Assembly (NCBI RefSeq): GCF_000264995.1
Contig: NW_006767437.1
Span: 1,409,946 to 1,473,945, forward strand
Origin: Punctularia strigosozonata HHB-11173 SS5
Lineage: Eukaryota > Basidiomycota > Agaricomycetes > Corticiales > Punctulariaceae
Reading direction: 5' to 3'
Length of the DNA stretch: 64,000 bases
Part shown: positions 60,244 to 64,000 of the stretch, piece after piece
Numbering within the stretch: the first letter of the stretch is position 1
How the letters are laid out: each line of letters starts with the position of its first letter
Position numbers and translations under genes: made by a program
Notes under the pieces: model-generated
What the model was told of the DNA's origin: nothing
The model's input: only the letters and a program-made list of their open reading frames with translations
Database searches by the model: none

Positions 60244-63200
60244 TCATTCCATATCGTCTTTGACACATGCCCACTCGGGAACTTCATGATCCTCTGCGGC
60301 GCTCTCGTCACTATCTTCATCTTTGGTGTCCGATTCATATTCATTGTCCCCATTTTCAACGTCTTCTGATCGATGCGAGGCTGATGAAGGTACACTATCA
60401 ACGGCGGACGTTATGGATAACAAAAGACTGACCTTCAGGAGAAGCGTTTTTAGCGTATGTGTTCTCAAAAGGTATTGCAATGTCCGTCAAAGTCTGTGCT
60501 GCGATTGGGCGTTGCGTATCGGGAGTTGAAGACGCCGTGGACGACGGGTCTAGACGCCGGTTGAGTTTCGGGTCCTGGAATGGTACTGGCCCAACTCACC
60601 TTCGGCGGCTTATAAAAAGGAAATATTACACCCGTAAATTCATAACATCTACTAGAGAGGAGCACTCACGGAATGCGGCATTCGATGGCGGAGTATTTGC
60701 AGTGTCGAATTGTGGTATCCACTCGGCTCCAAGGTTGGATATCTTGAGTAATGGTAGCCACTGCGATGCAAACACTGTGCCAAGCTTAGTAAGTATGCGG
60801 GATTGACGGCATGCGTAAGCATCGAGTCCGCGCATAACGCAATGCTCTGTCATTCGCAGGTCCCGCCGTTCCTCCCACCAGGACGCCTTCGCCCGGAGAT
60901 ATGTTAACACACGTCTCATCTCCTCTACGAGCAATACGACCTCCTCCGTACATCTTCGCGATCGCGCCCTTTGCCTCGCCCATTCGCTGCGCATATGTTC
61001 ATCAGCGTCACGGTCATCAGCTTCCGCAGACCTCCGTTCGGTGCCAGGCACGGTCCAGATCCATGACGGTGTCCTCCTACGTTCCGCTTCGTCTGATTGG
61101 TCGTCGCGGAAGGGCCCGCGGACATCATCGTCAGACAGGTGGCGATAGTACTTCGTCCAATCACCTGTTGGATCCAGAGTCTTGACGGCCGCGTGCGATG
61201 TCCGGTAGACGTTGACAGCTTGCTGTAGCTTCTTCGATACTGACTCGAGAAGCGTTCTGGACCGCGTCCCTTCTTTCTGGCCTAGGATTCTATGAGCAAG
61301 AATTCAACCACATGCCCGAGCTTCCATACCACCCAGCGAATGCTTCATTTTACGGCGTGCGGCAGTTCTGACGCAAAGAAAGTGCCGGACGTTGACCAAG
61401 CCATCCTTCATTCTTGCTGTGGCGTACTGTCTCTCCTTGTCGACAACGTCGCCGACGCACCCGGTATTGCGAAGCTCAAGAGTGTCAATGTCTGACGGCA
61501 TCAGTAGCAACATATTTTCGGCTCGAGTCGCGCCGGACTCTTCGTCATTTTCCGCAAGCGGTGGAGAACGACGCGTGATAGCCACTGGCATGTAGGAATT
61601 CTGAACCTCGTACCAGCTCTGAATGCTCCGATGGAGCGCGGTGTGTCGCTCTTGTAACGTAGACATCGCGTTCTCGGTAGGGTTCACCTTCAATTGCTTT
61701 GCCTGATAACGGATGTTCCATCTGATCCGATGGGAAATATTAGCAAACATTGTATATGATATGGGAGCAACCCACTGCTGATTGCGTAGATAGAAACCTT
61801 GCCGAATGAACACATTCGTGGACGTCGGATGAAGCGTAGCAATTCCCTGACTGGCTTCTAGCGCGTCTTTGTCTGCGAACGCTTTCCGCAGCTGACTGAC
61901 ATTGATAGCTGAATTTCGAGTTAGTTGAGCACAAGTTCTCAGAAATGATGTTTTCTTACCGTGTTCGGGCTCGTCGTATGGATTTGGCTTGTTGTGATCA
62001 AGCTCCCAGTTGTGTATCATATCTTCCCACTGGCGAACAAGAGCAGGACTGAACCGCGCAGTGTACTCTTCGTAGATTCGTTGGTGTCGGGTACACTCAT
62101 GCATCACGGAGATTAAGGCCTTATACAGAAACACGCCTATGATAGATCAGTACTGAATCAATGTAGTATTTGCGAACTGACCCAAACCGACGGTTTTCCT
62201 GAAGTTCCAGAAGCCCCAATGGTCGTTGAGCGTGTGGTGACGCGCACCGGGGCCCATGTCCCGCGTAATGGTCGAGACACCTCCAATATGCGCCCACTCC
62301 TGCTCGATCGTCTCTCCATGCGTGAGGCCCGTATATTCGTGAAGAAGGAAATTATAATCGGTCTGGCACTTTAGTTTGTGATCGCGGATATGCATACTCG
62401 GAATGAAAAACCGTATCCCAAGTGTTGTAAGTGACGCGAAGGTAGCAGGAAGAGAGGCGTGACGTTTCCAGAGATTCTGCTTCCATTGACACGTGATGTC
62501 ATAACTGATAGCAATCGGAAGTATGCAACCGACGAGAAGAAGAGTTGACCACAGGATGTAGTCCATAGACACGTACCTGATAGTATTCAGTGTTTGCTCG
62601 AGAGATGACGGGAAGACACGCACTTCTCGCCTTTCTGTAAGTCAGCGACCCCGTTGCATCTGACGAACGCATGTCTTGCGCATTTAACGGCCCCGACGCC
62701 GCTCACGGACATGACACCGGGCTTGGAGTTGATCGAGTTCATGTGCCTGATCGCGTTGAACGTCGAGTCGCAGGGGATGGTCGTCTATCGGAAGTGTCAG
62801 TTCATGGTCGAGGTGCTCGACGTGCAAGGGTTGGAATTCTACCTCCTCGACCTCTACGTATGACTTGAGGTGCTGCTTGTATGGCTCTTCCGCTACACAG
62901 TATCCCCAGCCGCTTCCCAATTCCGGATCTTTGATTTTTCTATCCTTATTCTTCAGGCGGAAGCAAGCATCGAGTGCGAGGAATAACGTATAGATCCATC
63001 TACAGACCGTGCAACAGGTTAGCACTGCCGACATGGATGCATGTAGGACAACCTTTGTTCCTCGGGACATGTGTACCAGTCGTCTGGAATGTTCCAACCT
63101 GGTTGAGGACATGCGGGGCATGCGACGGTGAGGGCGCCGTTGGGCGTCTCACGTATACCAGACGGATCATGTCCACGAGCTGCTCGCTTGAGAGACATGA

Positions 63201-63927
63201 GATGTGACCATTGCCTCGTGGCTAATGTCGCCTCATGGTATCGTGACTGAGATACGACGGTGTATCAGCTTTTGTGGCTTGCAGATAAACATAGCTTACT
63301 ATGAGATCGCGTATTCCAGCATTGTCTGTTTTGTGTACGACCGATAAGTAGTAGTCGTAAAGTGAAATCTTGCCCTGGAGCGTGATGCGGTGATATGTGT
63401 CGAGAAAAGAAAACGTAAACGCCGTGCGGGGCTGTTGACTAGAGGCCGGATACCATCCGACATCGAACAGTTGCTTCCAAGGCGGGATATATGAGCACAC
63501 GCAGAATCGAATGTCGACTGAATGATAGCCATTAATGTCGAAGACGAGGAATGACTTGTGCGCCGGGTGAGTCCCACCGCACGCCTCGCCAAAAGAGTGA
63601 CCTAGCCAGACTTCAAGCCCCAACTCTCGAAGTGAAGTCGGCCAGAAGCAATCGTGATCCCAGCGCTACATGATACATCAGAGAATACAATCGCAGAATT
63701 GCACGATCACTCACCTCAATGTTATGGAGCGGGAGCTTGCCATGAGCGGCGACCATGCAGTCTTTGCACATCATGCATCCTCCCAAGCAATCCTGACAGC
63801 GGTATTCCCCGAGTTTTGTTGACGAACGGCAAGTGACACACGGAATAGCGGTTTCAGTCGGTAAAGCTTCCTGGGTCAATAATACGTCGAGGAACTTGGC
63901 TCGCATTTCACGAATCCACTCCCGCAT
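60244..63927 (-). mobile_element. KDZ-family DNA transposon: transposase with CxC2 cysteine cluster
   Basis: A multi-exon minus-strand transposase that may begin beyond the right edge. In order: CxC2-like zinc cluster (CVTCRSSTKLGEYRCQDC, MMCKDCMVAAHGKLPLHNIE), HSVDIRFCVC with QLFDVGWYPAS, RTAFTFSFLDTYHRITLQGK with YDYYLSV, LTVACPACPQPGWNIPDDW, YTLFLALDACFRLKNKDRKI with GSGWGYCVAEEPYK, CDSTFNAIRHMNSINSKPG, GVGAVKCARHAFVRCNGVAD, SYDITCQWKQNLWKRH, EQEWAHIGGVSTITRDMGPG with ARHHTLNDHWGFWNF, FVEEFT-like YEEYTARFSPALVRQWEDMI, and EVVLLVEEMRRVLTYLRAKA near the end, then an acidic tail. All blocks expected of Kyakuja-Dileera-Zisupton transposases are present in order and frame across plausible introns, so it looks nearly complete and recent. 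Terminal repeats were not found. Confidence 0.88.
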
Positions 63928-64000
63928 ACGGTACTGTATTAAAGCTACGTTAGATCAACTTGAAGTGAAGTGAAGCAATTAAACCAACCGCTATCGTCTT

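Overview
The window reads as nuclear DNA of a filamentous basidiomycete, most likely an Agaricomycete. Genes are dense, GC-rich and split by many 45-70 nt introns (GTRNGT donors, YAG acceptors). The content fits that group: BTB/POZ and F-box/LRR-like paralogues, a secreted GH43 and a pectate lyase, a PalI/Sur7 membrane protein, and a KDZ-family DNA transposon with a CxC2 cysteine cluster. No species is named because nothing in the sequence fixes it.

Layout. 0-2.6 kb: homoaconitase (minus, cut by the left edge) and ketol-acid reductoisomerase (plus) diverge from a 212 bp shared promoter. 2.9-7.7 kb: an unknown protein with a poly-Asp run, a BTB/POZ protein and the splicing factor Sde2. 7.9-13.6 kb: a divergent pair of F-box/LRR-like paralogues and a longer F-box protein with an acidic tail (a third paralogue lies at 31.4-33.0 kb). 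14.4-19.9 kb: a large unknown Ser/Pro-rich protein, a small secreted protein and a five-exon PalI/Sur7 membrane protein made of short exons. 20.4-25.5 kb: a secreted GH43 glycosidase and an MFS sugar/quinate-type transporter diverge, with GCGGGG boxes next to the transporter. 25.9-30.8 kb: a cytochrome b5 protein and two tandem agmatinase-like ureohydrolases that both carry signal peptides. 33.9-41.0 kb: the RNA-cap nuclease Rai1, an arrestin-like protein, a lysine methyltransferase-like protein and a peroxisomal-type carrier. 41.3-51.6 kb: an F-box gene and its decayed tandem copy, a pectate lyase (PL1), a membrane/coiled-coil protein and a PX-PB1 protein.

From about 52 kb the character changes. 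A tandem array with a 150-152 bp period runs from about 52.25 kb, fades into diverged copies to about 55.99 kb, and resumes at 57.1-57.8 kb after an interruption holding LTR-like sequence. Every unit has a strong 5' splice-site-like motif at the same place. A 363 bp run of N lies inside the array, and the roughly 500 bp on its two sides are near-identical in the same unit order, so the gap looks like a false duplication made by the assembler. A diverged direct repeat of about 320 bp follows at 58.3-59.1 kb. From 60.2 kb to the right edge a largely complete KDZ transposase is read on the minus strand.

Gene models were spliced by hand from reading frame, splice sites and family conservation. 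Exon limits are given where each junction keeps frame. Functions are family-level calls without database searches.
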